From CAYSXY01 sp964435165 (GTDB lineage: Bacteria > Pseudomonadota > Alphaproteobacteria > Rickettsiales > RI-342): a DNA stretch of 64,000 nucleotides. The stretch is from positions 8,466-72,465 of the forward strand of contig CAYSXY010000005.1 of assembly GCA_964435165.1 (NCBI GenBank), read 5' to 3'. A program made the position numbers and the translations under genes. Shown here piece after piece: positions 16,081-24,371 of this stretch (positions are counted from its first letter, which is position 1; each line of letters opens with the position of its first letter). The notes beneath the pieces were generated by a model that was not told the origin of the DNA, did no database searches, and saw only the letters and a program-made list of their open reading frames with translations.

Positions 16081-18909
16081 ATGAACACTGCATCCGCCGC
16101 TATGACCGCATCACACACCACACCCCATCTTTATCTTGTCGATGGTTCCGGATTTATCTTTCGTGCCTATCATTCACTGCCGCCACTGACCAATCCGCAA
16201 GGAACGCCCGTGGGTGCCGTCTATGGTTTCGTCAATATGCTGACAAAACTTGTCGATGATATGCAGGCTGATCATATCGCCGTGATTTTTGATGCGGCCC
16301 GTCAGAATTTTCGCCATGAAATTTATGCCGACTACAAGGCAAACCGCCCAGAGCCACCGGAAGATCTGGTGCCGCAATTTGCGCTGATTAAAGAAGCAAC
16401 ACGAGCACTTAATCTGCCAGCCATTGAGATGGAAGGATATGAGGCTGATGATCTGATCGCTGCATACACCAAAGCGGCGCGGGCGGATGGCATGGAGGTG
16501 ACGATTGTCTCTTCTGACAAGGATTTGATGCAACTGGTGGGCGACGGGGTGTCGATGTTCGATGCCATGAAAAACCGCCACATTCATGAAGCAGAGGTGG
16601 TGGAAAAATTTGGTGTACCACCTGAAAAAGTGATTGAGGTGCAGGCGTTGATTGGTGACAGCAGCGATAATGTGCCGGGAGTGCCGGGTATTGGCCCAAA
16701 GACAGCAGCGCAACTCATTGAGCAGTATGGAACATTGGAGAATTTACTGGCTCATGCGGATGACATTCCACAAAAAAAACGCCGGGAAATGCTCATTGAA
16801 TATGCTGAGCAGGCGCGCCTGTCGCAGCAGTTGGTCGCGCTGGATGATTCAGTGGCTTTGCCTGAACCGATCCGCGGTTTTGACGTAAAACTGCCGGAAG
16901 CTGATGTGCTGGGTGCCTTTTTGCAGCAGCAGGGATTTCGCAGTCTCATCGCTAAATGGAAGGCAGTGCTGGGTGAAGAGGTTGCTGCTAAGGCGAAGTC
17001 CAGTGAAGCCAGCGATGACGATAAGGCTGTTTTGTCATTGCCTGAGGCACCGGCGCCTGCCGATTGTGACTATGAATTAATTCAGGATGAGGAGGCGTTA
17101 CGCCGCTGGATGACGCGCATTGAGCGGGCTGGGCGCGTTGCATTTGATACGGAAACGGATGGGCTGGATGCGATGCAATGTCAGCTGGTTGGCATCTCGC
17201 TTTCTATCATGGCGGGGGAGGCGTGTTACATTCCATTGGGCCATGGAAGTGGAGAGACGCAAGGTGACTTGCTGGACGATCATACGGATGATTCCCTGTC
17301 GGTAGGCGAGCAACTGAACCGTGACCGGGTGATTGAGATGCTTAAGCCCATGTTGGAAGATTCAGGCATGCTCAAAGTCGGTCAGAATATCAAATTTGAT
17401 TTACTGGTGATGCGGCGCTATGGCGTTGATGTGGCGCCTATCGATGACACGATGTTGATGTCGTATGTGCTTGATTCAGCAGCGAATCGGCACAATATGG
17501 ATGAGTTGTGCCAATTGCATCTGGGGGTGACACCGGTGGCATTCAGTGATGTGGTGAATCGGCAGAATAAACGCCGGAGCTTTGCCGACGTTCCGCTGGA
17601 AGAGGCGCGCGATTATGCGGCGGAAGATGCTGATCTTACCCTGAGGCTCCATGACCACTTCGCGCCGCGTCTGATCGATGAACATATGGGTGCGTTTTAC
17701 GAGACGGTGGAGCGTCCGTTAGTGCCGGTGCTAACGGCAATGGAATATCGTGGCATCCGGGTTGATCCGACAGTGCTCAATCAGATGTCGCATGATTTTG
17801 CCAGCCGTCTGGAGGTGTTAGGGCAGACAATCTACAGACTGGCGGGCCGGGAGTTTACGATCGGTTCGCCCAAGCAGCTGGGGGAGATCATCTATGATGA
17901 ATTGAAACTCGGCGAAGGAAAAAAAGGGAAATCGGGTAGCTACGCGACCGGGGCTGATGTGCTGGAAGAATTGGCGGCACAGGGGCATGAACTGCCGACC
18001 AAGGTGTTGGAATGGCGGCAGCTTTCCAAACTCAAAAGTACCTATACCGATGCATTGCAGGCGCAGGTGAATCCGTCGACCGGGCGCGTGCATACGTCAT
18101 TTTCTATGGCAGGCACTTCGACAGGGCGTTTGAGTTCGAACGACCCTAACTTGCAGAATATTCCGATTCGTACTGAGGAAGGGCGGGCCATTCGCACGGC
18201 TTTTGTTTCTGAGCCCGGACATGTGCTGATTGCGGCAGATTACTCACAAATTGAATTGCGCCTGCTGGCGCATATGGCAGATATCGATGCGCTTAAGCAG
18301 GCCTTTCGTGAGGAAAAAGACATTCATAGTATCACCGCGCACCAGGTATTTGGGGTGCCGCTGGAAGACGTAAGCAGTGAGTTACGCCGCACCGCCAAGA
18401 TGATCAATTTTGGTCTGATTTATGGCATGAGCGCCTTTGGGCTGAGCCAGCGTCTCGGCATTCCTCGAAAAGAAGCGGCAGATTATATCGAGGCGTATTT
18501 CACGCAATATCCGGGTATTCGTCGTTATATGGATAAGGTCAAAGCCTATGCCAAAGAACATGGCCATGTCTGGACCCTATGTGGGCGCAAATGCGTGATT
18601 CGTGGTGCAGGTAGTAAAGGGCCACAAGCTGGTTTTGCTGAGCGGGCGGCCATTAATGCTCCGTTGCAGGGAACGGCGGCGGACATTATCAAAAAAGCGA
18701 TGATTGCCGTGCATCGACGGCTGGCCGATGCAGGTCTGGACGGGTCGATGTTGTTGCAGGTGCATGATGAATTGCTGTTTGAAGTGCCGAAAGACAGAGC
18801 AGATGAAGTAGCCACTATGGTGAAGGCGGCGATGGAATCGGTGGTGTCGTTGGATGTGCCGTTGGTTGTGGAGGTAGGTGTTGCCAGCAACTGGGGTGAA
18901 GCACATTGA
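16081..18909 (+). CDS. polA: DNA polymerase I
   Basis: Full-length 942-residue Pol I for Okazaki fragment processing and repair. The 5'-3' exonuclease domain occupies about residues 14-300 (LVDGSGFIFRAYHSLPPL, EADDLIAAYT, GDSSDNVPGVPGIGPKTA). The 3'-5' exonuclease domain follows and retains its acidic residues (FDTETDGLD and YAAEDADLT), so proofreading is probably active. The polymerase domain has AADYSQIELRLLAH, RRTAKMINFGLIYGMSAFGL and QVHDELLFEVP. ATG 16081 or 16102 could start; either keeps the whole exonuclease. Confidence 0.97.
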   Translation: MNTASAAMTASHTTPHLYLVDGSGFIFRAYHSLPPLTNPQGTPVGAVYGFVNMLTKLVDDMQADHIAVIFDAARQNFRHEIYADYKANRPEPPEDLVPQFALIKEATRALNLPAIEMEGYEADDLIAAYTKAARADGMEVTIVSSDKDLMQLVGDGVSMFDAMKNRHIHEAEVVEKFGVPPEKVIEVQALIGDSSDNVPGVPGIGPKTAAQLIEQYGTLENLLAHADDIPQKKRREMLIEYAEQARLSQQLVALDDSVALPEPIRGFDVKLPEADVLGAFLQQQGFRSLIAKWKAVLGEEVAAKAKSSEASDDDKAVLSLPEAPAPADCDYELIQDEEALRRWMTRIERAGRVAFDTETDGLDAMQCQLVGISLSIMAGEACYIPLGHGSGETQGDLLDDHTDDSLSVGEQLNRDRVIEMLKPMLEDSGMLKVGQNIKFDLLVMRRYGVDVAPIDDTMLMSYVLDSAANRHNMDELCQLHLGVTPVAFSDVVNRQNKRRSFADVPLEEARDYAAEDADLTLRLHDHFAPRLIDEHMGAFYETVERPLVPVLTAMEYRGIRVDPTVLNQMSHDFASRLEVLGQTIYRLAGREFTIGSPKQLGEIIYDELKLGEGKKGKSGSYATGADVLEELAAQGHELPTKVLEWRQLSKLKSTYTDALQAQVNPSTGRVHTSFSMAGTSTGRLSSNDPNLQNIPIRTEEGRAIRTAFVSEPGHVLIAADYSQIELRLLAHMADIDALKQAFREEKDIHSITAHQVFGVPLEDVSSELRRTAKMINFGLIYGMSAFGLSQRLGIPRKEAADYIEAYFTQYPGIRRYMDKVKAYAKEHGHVWTLCGRKCVIRGAGSKGPQAGFAERAAINAPLQGTAADIIKKAMIAVHRRLADAGLDGSMLLQVHDELLFEVPKDRADEVATMVKAAMESVVSLDVPLVVEVGVASNWGEAH

Positions 18910-18930
18910 TCACGAACGGGATGACACATC

Positions 18931-19887
18931 ATGATCATTGAATTGCTGCTGGGCTTTGTGCTGCTGGTCGTGGGCGGCAATGCGCTTGTGAGTGGGTCAG
19001 TGACGGTCGCCCGGCATTTTGGGGTGTCAGAGCTTCTCATTGGCTTGACACTGGTCGGTTTTGGCACATCGATGCCGGAGCTGGTGACCAGCCTGAACGC
19101 TGCACTGAAAGAGGTGCCGGGTATTGCTGTGGGCAATGTGGTGGGGAGTAATATTGCCAATATTCTTCTCATACTCGGGGTTACCGCCGCTATAACGCCG
19201 GTCGGGATTCCCGCCGCGTCGATGAAACGTGACGGTTCGGCATTAGTGCTGGTGACGGTACTGATGGTGCTGCTTTTTATGCTGGGCACGCTGGGGCGTT
19301 GGGCCGGCATCATCCTCATCAGCTGTCTGGTTGCATATATTGTCTATTCATATCGGCGTGAGCGCCAGCAGGTGAAGCTCAATAGGGCGGCGGCTGATGC
19401 TGACGATATTCCGCGTCTACCGGAACGCCATTGGGTGCTTGGCCTGCTTCTGGCCGTGGTGGGTATTGCTGTGACGGTGACCGGGGCGCATTTTCTCGTC
19501 GAAGGGGCAGTGGCGATTGCGCGGGTGCTGGGTGTGTCCGAAACGGTCATTGGTTTGACGTTGGTGGCGATTGGAACCTCCTTACCTGAACTGGCGATTT
19601 CCATTATTGCGGCGCTCAGGCGCAATGTGGATATTGCCATTGGGAATGTCATTGGTAGCAATCTGTATAATATTTGCGGCATTCTGGGCATCACGAGCCT
19701 TGTCGTGCCGCTTCCTATTCCGGCATCGATAATGGTGGTGGATATTTGGGTGATGGTGCTGGCCACCTGTTTGCTGATTGGTTTTTTATTCAGTGGTTTG
19801 CGTATCGTGCGGTGGGAAGGGTTGACACTGCTTGCCTGTTACGCTGCTTACATTGGCTGGCTTGCCTTTGATGCCGGTGCTGTATAA
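18931..19887 (+). CDS. Calcium/sodium antiporter (CaxA/YrbG family)
   Basis: This 318-residue inner-membrane cation/Ca2+ exchanger has two homologous halves in inverted orientation. The alpha repeats are both present: GFGTSMPELVTSLNAAL with GNVVGSNIANILLILG in the first half, and AIGTSLPELAISIIAAL with GNVIGSNLYNICGILG in the second. About ten hydrophobic helices are seen. It starts 21 bp after the polA stop on the same strand. Confidence 0.95.
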   Translation: MIIELLLGFVLLVVGGNALVSGSVTVARHFGVSELLIGLTLVGFGTSMPELVTSLNAALKEVPGIAVGNVVGSNIANILLILGVTAAITPVGIPAASMKRDGSALVLVTVLMVLLFMLGTLGRWAGIILISCLVAYIVYSYRRERQQVKLNRAAADADDIPRLPERHWVLGLLLAVVGIAVTVTGAHFLVEGAVAIARVLGVSETVIGLTLVAIGTSLPELAISIIAALRRNVDIAIGNVIGSNLYNICGILGITSLVVPLPIPASIMVVDIWVMVLATCLLIGFLFSGLRIVRWEGLTLLACYAAYIGWLAFDAGAV

Positions 19888-19953
19888 TTCGTTGTTAAAA
19901 CGGGTCAGGTTTGTATAAATAGGGCCTTTCGATTGACGAGGCGCTTTCTTTCC

Positions 19954-21429
19954 ATGTATACAGAAGTAGTACCGGAACAGTATGATTTTAAGTCACTTAT
20001 TGAAACAAAAGGCGAAAAGGTGCGTTCTGTGCTTTCAGGTTTAAAACCGGTGCGCATCTCCGGACAGGAAGTGTTGCCGATTATTGAGGGTGGCAAGGGT
20101 ATTTCCGTGACTAACGGAGAAAGCTCCGGCGCGTTTGCGGCTGCCGGTGCGGTTGGGACATTTTCTGGCGTCAATGCCGACAGCTACGATGACAATGGCA
20201 ATATCATTCCCCAGATTTATCACGGTAAAACACGCCGTGAGCGTCATCATGAGTTAATTGAGTTCGGGGTTCAGGGTGGCATTACCCAGGCACAGATTGC
20301 TCATGAGATTATGGGAAAGGAAGGCCGACTGCATATGAATGTGCTGTGGGAAATGGGAGGGGTGGAGCCCATCCTGCATGGCATTTTGGAAAAGACCAGA
20401 GGCATGGTGCACGGGGTAACCTGTGGTGCCGGGATGCCCTATAAAATTGCTGAAATCGCCGCACAATATAATATTTATTATTACCCTATTGTCTCATCCA
20501 TGCGGGCGTTTCGTGCCTTATGGAAGCGCTCATACAGTAAAATGTCAGACCTGCTTGGCGCGGTGGTGTATGAAGATCCGTGGAAGGCCGGCGGGCATAA
20601 TGGACTCAGCAATGCGGAATCACCCACCGATCCGCAGGATCCGTATCCACGTGTGGCGGAAATCCGAGCCTTTATGAACCAGGTCGGGCTGGAAGAGACA
20701 CCAATTATTATGGCAGGTGGTGTCTGGTATCTGCGCGAATGGAGCGACTGGCTCGACAATCCGGAGATTGGCCCAATTGCGTTTCAGTATGGTACGCGGC
20801 CGATCCTGACGCAGGAGAGCCCTGTCTCCGATGCCTGGAAGAAGCGTCTCGTTACGTTGAAGGAAGGCGATGTGTATCTGAATCGCTTCAGCCCGACCGG
20901 CTTTTATTCATCAGCGGTGCATAATGATTTTATAGAAGAGCTCAAGCAGCGCGAAGAGCGCCAGATTTCTTATGCTCGCAAGGCGGAAGGTGAAATGAGC
21001 GAAGCATTGCCGATCGGCCAGCGCGGACGGCCGGTCTATGTGACGGCGGAGGATAAGCAAAAAGCCGAGCGCTGGATTGCTGAAGGTTTTACCAACGGTA
21101 TGAAAACACCGGATGGAACGTTGATTTTTGTCACGCCTGACAAAGAGAAGCAGATTGTAACCGACCAGATTGAATGTATGGGCTGCCTGAGCGCCTGTAA
21201 ATTCAGTAACTGGGCGGAGAATGAAAAAGGCACAACGGGTTATAAGGCTGATCCTCGCAGCTACTGCATTCAAAAAACACTGCAACAGATTGCGCATTCG
21301 GATGATATTGATCATCAGCTGATGTTCTCCGGCCATAATGCGTATCGATTTGCCGACGATCCGTTCTATGCTGATGGGTTCGTGCCGACCGTTAAGCAGT
21401 TGGTTGACCGCATTATGACAGGTGATTAA
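19954..21429 (+). CDS. Nitronate monooxygenase-type flavin oxidoreductase
   Basis: The protein resembles the NAD(P)H-dependent flavin oxidoreductase / 2-nitropropane dioxygenase superfamily, an FMN-binding TIM barrel. Seen are VTCGAGMPYKIAE, the AGGHNGLS phosphate-binding loop near residue 215, PIIMAGGVWYL and a GTRP segment. It is longer (491 residues) than ordinary nitronate monooxygenases (about 320-380). The C-terminal extension holds a cysteine cluster (IECMGCLSACKF) that could bind metal or an Fe-S cluster. ATG 19954 is chosen over a TTG at 19933. The natural substrate is unknown. Confidence 0.8.
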   Translation: MYTEVVPEQYDFKSLIETKGEKVRSVLSGLKPVRISGQEVLPIIEGGKGISVTNGESSGAFAAAGAVGTFSGVNADSYDDNGNIIPQIYHGKTRRERHHELIEFGVQGGITQAQIAHEIMGKEGRLHMNVLWEMGGVEPILHGILEKTRGMVHGVTCGAGMPYKIAEIAAQYNIYYYPIVSSMRAFRALWKRSYSKMSDLLGAVVYEDPWKAGGHNGLSNAESPTDPQDPYPRVAEIRAFMNQVGLEETPIIMAGGVWYLREWSDWLDNPEIGPIAFQYGTRPILTQESPVSDAWKKRLVTLKEGDVYLNRFSPTGFYSSAVHNDFIEELKQREERQISYARKAEGEMSEALPIGQRGRPVYVTAEDKQKAERWIAEGFTNGMKTPDGTLIFVTPDKEKQIVTDQIECMGCLSACKFSNWAENEKGTTGYKADPRSYCIQKTLQQIAHSDDIDHQLMFSGHNAYRFADDPFYADGFVPTVKQLVDRIMTGD

Positions 21430-21578
21430 GGCGGCGTATCCTGGCAGATTATTTCTGATATACATGCGTGACGCCCACGGATGTCGGGGCGCATAGCAGT
21501 GACATCTGTTTCGTAATCGTTACGGCTTTAAGAAAGAGACGGGCAATATCTTGCACGCGTTTTACATTTGTGTTAGAA

Positions 21579-21593
21579 TAAGAATGATTCGCA
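21579..21593. promoter_or_regulatory. Fur/Irr-box-like palindrome upstream of irr
   Basis: TAAGAATGATTCGCA is an imperfect 7-1-7 palindrome around GAAT-G-ATTC, close to the Fur/Irr operator type. It lies 10 bases before the irr ATG, so binding there would block its own expression. This is motif similarity by eye only. Confidence 0.45.
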
Positions 21594-21602
21594 ATAACAG
21601 AG

Positions 21603-22055
21603 ATGCCACAACCCATGACGATTGTTCACACGTTACCGACTCCTATGACCGGCGAGGCGATTGTTGATCGATTGAAAGATGCGGGATTGCGCCCGACGAC
21701 GCAGCGTATTGAGTTGGGTCGTATTATTTGGGGCAAGGGCGATCGGCATTTAACGGCTGAACATTTGCTCAATGAATCGCGTGAGCAGAAGGTGAAAGTA
21801 TCGCTGGCAACGATTTATAATACGTTGCATCAATTCACCCAGGCAGGATTGCTGAAAGAGATTGTGGTGGAAGGTGGTCGCTCGTATTTTGATACCAACA
21901 TTGTCCCCCATCATCACTTTTTATATGAAGATACGGGTGATCTGATGGATATTCCGGGTGAATATATGGGCATCAGCGGCGTGCCGACACCACCGGATGG
22001 CGCTGAGATCACGTCCGTCGAAGTGATTGTGCGGGTTCGCCGTACGTCGTCGTAA
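21603..22055 (+). CDS. irr: Irr-type Fur family iron response regulator
   Basis: Irr is the haem-responsive iron regulator of many Alphaproteobacteria. The 150-residue protein has the Fur winged helix (GLRPTTQRIELGRIIW, LATIYNTLHQFTQAGLLKE) and the HHHFLYED stretch near residue 101 matching the His-rich haem/metal site. It lacks the paired CxxC zinc cysteines of classical Fur and contains no cysteine, which favours Irr over Fur. The start may be ATG 21603 or 21615. The Fur/Irr-like box just upstream suggests autoregulation. Confidence 0.85.
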   Translation: MPQPMTIVHTLPTPMTGEAIVDRLKDAGLRPTTQRIELGRIIWGKGDRHLTAEHLLNESREQKVKVSLATIYNTLHQFTQAGLLKEIVVEGGRSYFDTNIVPHHHFLYEDTGDLMDIPGEYMGISGVPTPPDGAEITSVEVIVRVRRTSS

Positions 22056-22082
22056 CGTTATTTTTCTCTGTGTTGATACAGC

Positions 22083-22120
22083 AACGCTGCCAGAACCAGG
22101 TTCTGACAGCGTTTATTTTA
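22083..22120 (+). terminator. Rho-independent terminator after irr
   Basis: AACGCTGCCAGAAC pairs with GTTCTGACAGCGTT across a three-base loop, with one internal mismatch. It is followed by a T-rich run (TTTATTTTATT). It lies 27 bp past the irr stop. Confidence 0.85.
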
Positions 22121-22356
22121 TTCCGGCATCAGCTAGTTGCTAACCATCGATATATTTAGCCGGAACAATGTAGATAATAGCTGCACATGCCCATTCGAGG
22201 ATATCTGCATCCAGTCCTTCGTGGGCGCGAGTCGGGCGGGGCCACATCCGTTATTATCATTTGCCTGAATTCTTGTCACTCATATCTCTTGCCCACTGTT
22301 TCTAGCGAAATCATTCGGCAAGTTTAGCGGAAATATTCATAGAGTCATATTGTGAA
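22121..22356. other. Intergenic stretch with decayed short frames (minus strand)
   Basis: No full gene is visible. On the minus strand a 35-codon frame runs from ATG 22247 to the stop at 22140 and reads like real protein (AHEGLDADILEWACAAIIYI). Short frames such as ISLETVGKRYE lie just before it, interrupted by stops. This may be the remains of a small gene downstream of the antitoxin. Confidence 0.3.
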
Positions 22357-22719
22357 TTATTCAGATAAAATGCTATCCACATTCACATTCAGCACCTTAG
22401 CAATGGCCTTATATTGCTCCACGGTTCCTTTACGGGCGCGGGTTTCAATCTGAGTAATGGTCACACGTTCCAATCCGGCTTTTTCTGCCAGTTCTTTTTG
22501 TGACATGTCGCGATGCAGGCGAAATGCTCTTACAGGGTGTTCGCCTGTGTCGATGCTATCCATTACATCCAGTGGGAAGGCTTCTTCCTGCCGTGCTTTG
22601 GCGGCATCGTAAGCCTGAATGTCTTGGAGCATTTCGGCATCTTCCACCAGACTTTGATATACTTCCGGCTGCACCAGCACATAGGTTTGGCCGTTTTGGA
22701 TAATTGTTTCCGGTTTCAT
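22357..22719 (-). CDS. HigA-like antitoxin, XRE family helix-turn-helix
   Basis: The 120-residue protein has a C-terminal Cro/C1-type helix-turn-helix at about residues 62-118 (MSQKELAEKAGLERVTITQIETRARKG). The N-terminal part would wrap the toxin. It overlaps the RelE-like gene by 4 bp and follows it, the toxin-first order typical of HigBA-like pairs. The antitoxin or the complex probably binds the paired palindromes upstream of the toxin gene. Confidence 0.88.
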   Translation of the reverse strand: MKPETIIQNGQTYVLVQPEVYQSLVEDAEMLQDIQAYDAAKARQEEAFPLDVMDSIDTGEHPVRAFRLHRDMSQKELAEKAGLERVTITQIETRARKGTVEQYKAIAKVLNVNVDSILSE

Positions 22720-22976
22720 TCGTATATTCCTCCTCTCGCACCTACTTCCAACACCACCAGCACCAGCCGGTCATCATGCAGCTCATAAATGACCCGCCAG
22801 TCGCCCACACGCAGGCGGAAAGCCGGGCGGCTCTTCAGGGCTTTCACGTTGTTGTTCGGGGCATAAGGTGCCTCTGCCACTTGTGCCAATTTATCCCGTA
22901 TCCGCATCTGCCAGCTGGCTGGCAACCGCTTCAGTTGTTTGTACGCCGTAGGCGTGATGTCGATGCGGTAAGCCAT
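22716..22976 (-). CDS. RelE/ParE family toxin
   Basis: A compact 86-residue RelE-superfamily protein. The core reads ITPTAYKQLKRLPASWQMRIRDKL, followed by FRLRVGDWRVIYELHDDRLVLVVLEVGARG, the standard strand pattern with basic residues that in RelE enzymes contact mRNA on the ribosome. I choose ATG 22976 (MAYRID). A TTG at 22985 would add three residues. It is transcribed with the antitoxin; two operator-like palindromes lie directly upstream. Confidence 0.88.
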   Translation of the reverse strand: MAYRIDITPTAYKQLKRLPASWQMRIRDKLAQVAEAPYAPNNNVKALKSRPAFRLRVGDWRVIYELHDDRLVLVVLEVGARGGIYE

Positions 22977-22985
22977 ACATAGCAA

Positions 22986-23002
22986 TGTAACATATTGTTA
23001 CA
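22986..23002. promoter_or_regulatory. Toxin-antitoxin operator palindrome 1
   Basis: TGTAACATATTGTTACA is a perfect palindrome with 7-base arms and a 3-base centre. It lies 10 bases upstream of the toxin start and matches the second site at 23021-23037. Confidence 0.7.
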
Positions 23003-23020
23003 TAACAAGCAAGGGGTGTT

Positions 23021-23037
23021 TGTAACGAATTGTTACA
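23021..23037. promoter_or_regulatory. Toxin-antitoxin operator palindrome 2
   Basis: TGTAACGAATTGTTACA differs from site 1 by two bases. The centres of the two sites are 35 bp apart, about 3.3 helix turns. Paired sites of this kind allow cooperative autorepression. Confidence 0.65.
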
Positions 23038-23056
23038 TTAAAATTTTTTCATTAAT

Positions 23057-23554
23057 CTAATCAATGACTTCGTCATCATAGACACCCCACAGCGTTTGCT
23101 TGGGTGTCCAGCCTTTGAGATTGTCCAACTGCAGGCGGCACCAGGTGGCATCGCACTCGACAATATCAGCCACCACACCATTCTCTGCGCGCAGCACGGG
23201 GCTGGAGGCGCTATCCGGCCTACGGTAGAGAGTGATGATGTCATGATAGATGATGGCGGTGCGGCGGCCGGAGAGTAATGACTTATGGACCCAGCCGGAT
23301 TCGCCGGTAATATCGCGTACCTGGCGCCAATGTTCAAATTCGTCCGTGACTTCCATCGGCAGCCATTTTTTGCGGTAGACCCAGCGGATGGGATAGCGAA
23401 TGCCGGGGCCGGTACGAAGGTTCACTTCGGATGATTTGAGCGAGACAAAGCGCGGAATCGGCAGGCCGGAGCTTTTATCTGCCAGTGCTTGTGTTGGCGT
23501 CCAGACGACAAGGCAGCATACGCTTATGATATAGACAAAGGATTTGATGCTCAC
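23057..23554 (-). CDS. Exported SH3-domain protein
   Basis: A 165-residue protein with a signal peptide (residues 1-25, ending TQALA) and two SH3-like repeats. The first is SSEVNLRTGPGIRYPIRWVYRKKWLPMEV with GESGWVHKSLL, the second ITLYRRPDSASSPVLRAENGVVADIVEC with DNLKGWTPKQTLWGV. Proteins of this build are common in Alphaproteobacteria and are thought to bind peptidoglycan or peptides in the periplasm. It is 43 bp downstream of the MoeB-like gene on the same strand. Confidence 0.85.
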   Translation of the reverse strand: MSIKSFVYIISVCCLVVWTPTQALADKSSGLPIPRFVSLKSSEVNLRTGPGIRYPIRWVYRKKWLPMEVTDEFEHWRQVRDITGESGWVHKSLLSGRRTAIIYHDIITLYRRPDSASSPVLRAENGVVADIVECDATWCRLQLDNLKGWTPKQTLWGVYDDEVID

Positions 23555-23597
23555 CGTGAGGACTCTGAGATAGATGTTGACGATGGTTTACACTTAA

Positions 23598-24371
23598 TCA
23601 CTTGCTGGCCGCTTTGGCAAGCGGCGCATGGTGCGGGCAGGCCGGGTCGCGCTGCAGGCGGCTTTCGCACCATCGCAGTTGTGTCGCGTCAAAGCGTAGT
23701 AGACGGCCTGTTAAGGCAGTGCCGATTCCAAGCAAGCAGTTGATAGCCTGCATGGCCTGCATGGTGCCAATGATGCCGGGCAAGGGGCCGGGTACGCCAG
23801 TCTCAGCGCAGTTTGTCGGTGCATTGTCGCTGTCAGGGTGCAGGCAAGCATAACAGGGATTGTCGGGCTGGCGTGCGTCAAACAGACTCATCAAGGCGCT
23901 GAACCCACCGATGGCGGCATAGACCCACGGCGTGTGCGTTTGTGTTGCATAGTTATGCATGATCTGGCGTGCCTGATGGTTATCGGTGCCATCAAGAATG
24001 ATATCCGTGCCGCGTAGCAGTTCGTCGCTATTATCCGCAGTGAGCGGTTCTGTCACGATGTCTATTTGACAGCCGCTGTTACGTTCCAACACTGTTTCAC
24101 GCGCCGCTTCGACCTTCAGCCGACCGACATCACCTTCCTCATACAATACTTGCCGTTGCAGATTATGCAGGCTGACACGATCGTCATCGATGAAGATCAA
24201 TTGACCGATGCCGGCGGCGGCAAGATAGAGCGCTGCCGGGCAGCCGAGGCCGCCAAGCCCGACAATAGCTATCCGGCTGGAAAGCAGGCGTTGCTGGCCT
24301 GCTTCGCCAATGTGCGGCAGGATGGTCTGGCGTGCATAACGTTCCGGCGAGTGGTTACCCAAGTTCTGCAA
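23598..24371 (-). CDS. MoeB/ThiF/HesA family E1-like adenylyltransferase
   Basis: These enzymes adenylate the C-terminal glycine of ubiquitin-like sulfur carriers (MoaD, ThiS, CysO types). The ATP-binding GLGGLGCPAALYLAAAGIG, FIDDDRVSLHNLQRQ and GTDNHQARQI segments are present. One zinc pair is CYACLHP. The second pair is altered to CPHH near the C-terminus. No ATG lies near the N-terminus; TTG 24371 or TTG 24362 gives the normal family length and overlaps the cysK end, while a TTG at 24422 would overlap more deeply. Its place behind cysK suggests sulfur transfer rather than molybdopterin synthesis, but that is inference. Confidence 0.83.
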   Translation of the reverse strand: MQNLGNHSPERYARQTILPHIGEAGQQRLLSSRIAIVGLGGLGCPAALYLAAAGIGQLIFIDDDRVSLHNLQRQVLYEEGDVGRLKVEAARETVLERNSGCQIDIVTEPLTADNSDELLRGTDIILDGTDNHQARQIMHNYATQTHTPWVYAAIGGFSALMSLFDARQPDNPCYACLHPDSDNAPTNCAETGVPGPLPGIIGTMQAMQAINCLLGIGTALTGRLLRFDATQLRWCESRLQRDPACPHHAPLAKAASK

